NCBI RefSeq assembly: GCF_039852015.1 | Contig: NZ_CP156627.1 | Coordinates: 1,178,001-1,242,000, forward strand | DNA from: Robbsia sp. KACC 23696 | GTDB lineage: Bacteria > Pseudomonadota > Gammaproteobacteria > Burkholderiales > Burkholderiaceae | Direction: 5' to 3' | DNA length: 64,000 bases | Shown: positions 63,737 to 64,000 of the stretch, piece by piece | Layout: each line of letters opens with the position of its first letter | Numbering within the stretch: position 1 is the stretch's first letter | Made by a program: the position numbers and the translations under genes | The notes under the pieces: generated by a model | Databases searched by the model: none | What the model saw: only the letters and a program-made list of their open reading frames with translations | What the model was told of the DNA's origin: nothing

Positions 63737-64000
63737 ATGAGTCAGCAACGAGAAGCGATCGACACCTATCTGCTGCGCGTCCTGCACACGCTGCTGAACG
63801 AACGCAGCGTCACGCGTACGGCGATCAAGTTGAATCAATCGCAGCCGGCGATCAGCGCGGCCTTGCGTCGTTTGCGTGACATCACCGGCGACCCCTTGCT
63901 GGTGCGCGGCAAGGCCGGCATGGTTCCGACCGATCACGGCCTGTGGCTGGTCGAGCCGGTGCGCAATGCCTTGCAGGAGATCGATCGCATCTGTCACCAC
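63737..64000 (+). CDS. LysR-family transcriptional regulator, truncated by window
   Basis: Only the first 88 residues are in the window. They form a LysR winged helix-turn-helix (LRVLHTLLNERSVTRTAIKLN; QSQPAISAALRRLRDITGDPLLVR). It is divergent from the nucleoside importer operon with a 118-bp gap and is the obvious candidate regulator of that operon. The effector domain is outside the window. Confidence 0.88.
   Translation, partial: MSQQREAIDTYLLRVLHTLLNERSVTRTAIKLNQSQPAISAALRRLRDITGDPLLVRGKAGMVPTDHGLWLVEPVRNALQEIDRICHH

Noticed and set aside
1-64000. tRNA, rRNA, CRISPR arrays, insertion sequences and integrases
   Set aside because: No matching structure, spaced direct-repeat array, transposase or integrase motif was found on either strand.

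Overview
The window is GC-rich, densely coded chromosomal DNA from a Gram-negative bacterium, most likely a betaproteobacterium of the Burkholderiaceae (Burkholderia sensu lato). The clues are a Burkholderia-type general porin, a long phosphoenolpyruvate carboxylase, many solitary AraC, LysR and XRE regulators, Tat-exported enzymes, and a rut operon with a recognisable RutR box. The species cannot be fixed from the sequence. No rRNA, tRNA, CRISPR array, insertion sequence or prophage block was seen.

Layout. 1-9.6 kb: 5'-truncated-by-window ppc (minus strand, C-terminus outside), a coupled Tat-esterase and beta-propeller lactonase pair, a GNAT acetyltransferase coupled to a small membrane protein, and a NIT-ANTAR (NasR-like) antiterminator convergent with an XRE regulator. 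9.7-13.5 kb: a plus-strand set of alpha/beta hydrolase, amino-acid-type binding protein, TauD-like Fe(II)/2-oxoglutarate dioxygenase and SDR. 13.6-26.3 kb: a ten-gene minus-strand block of porin, peptide/opine-type ABC importer, Rieske oxygenase, PDR-type reductase, YgiD-like extradiol dioxygenase, formamidase/acetamidase and AraC regulator. It looks like one complete uptake-plus-catabolism module of unknown substrate. 26.6-36.9 kb: hydroxypyruvate isomerase-like protein with a lipoprotein esterase, an MHYT membrane protein, CorA, a three-domain YbjQ protein, BrnQ, and an orphan 563-residue protein with an AT-rich promoter region. 36.9-38.0 kb is the least coding-dense part.

38.0-45.3 kb: an orphan glutamate-type binding protein, a helix-turn-helix/citrate-synthase fusion, an MFS transporter with a D-2-hydroxyacid dehydrogenase, and an extended SDR divergent from a LysR regulator. 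45.4-49.3 kb: rutABCD for pyrimidine catabolism with a RutR operator upstream and rutR convergent behind it; rutE, rutF and rutG are not in the window. 49.6-54.7 kb: regulators (AraC, winged helix, GlxA-type), a glutathione S-transferase and an exported Yellow/MRJP-like propeller protein, followed by a perfect 38-bp palindrome. 55.1-64.0 kb: purine salvage and catabolism, with a UraD-allantoate amidohydrolase fusion, guanine deaminase, a four-gene BMP-type nucleoside ABC importer and the start of a LysR regulator.

Functionally, the right half of the window is dominated by nitrogen recovery from pyrimidines and purines, and the centre by the unidentified aromatic/amide-type catabolic block. 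Translational coupling (ATGA or TGATG junctions) supports most operon calls and fixes many start codons.
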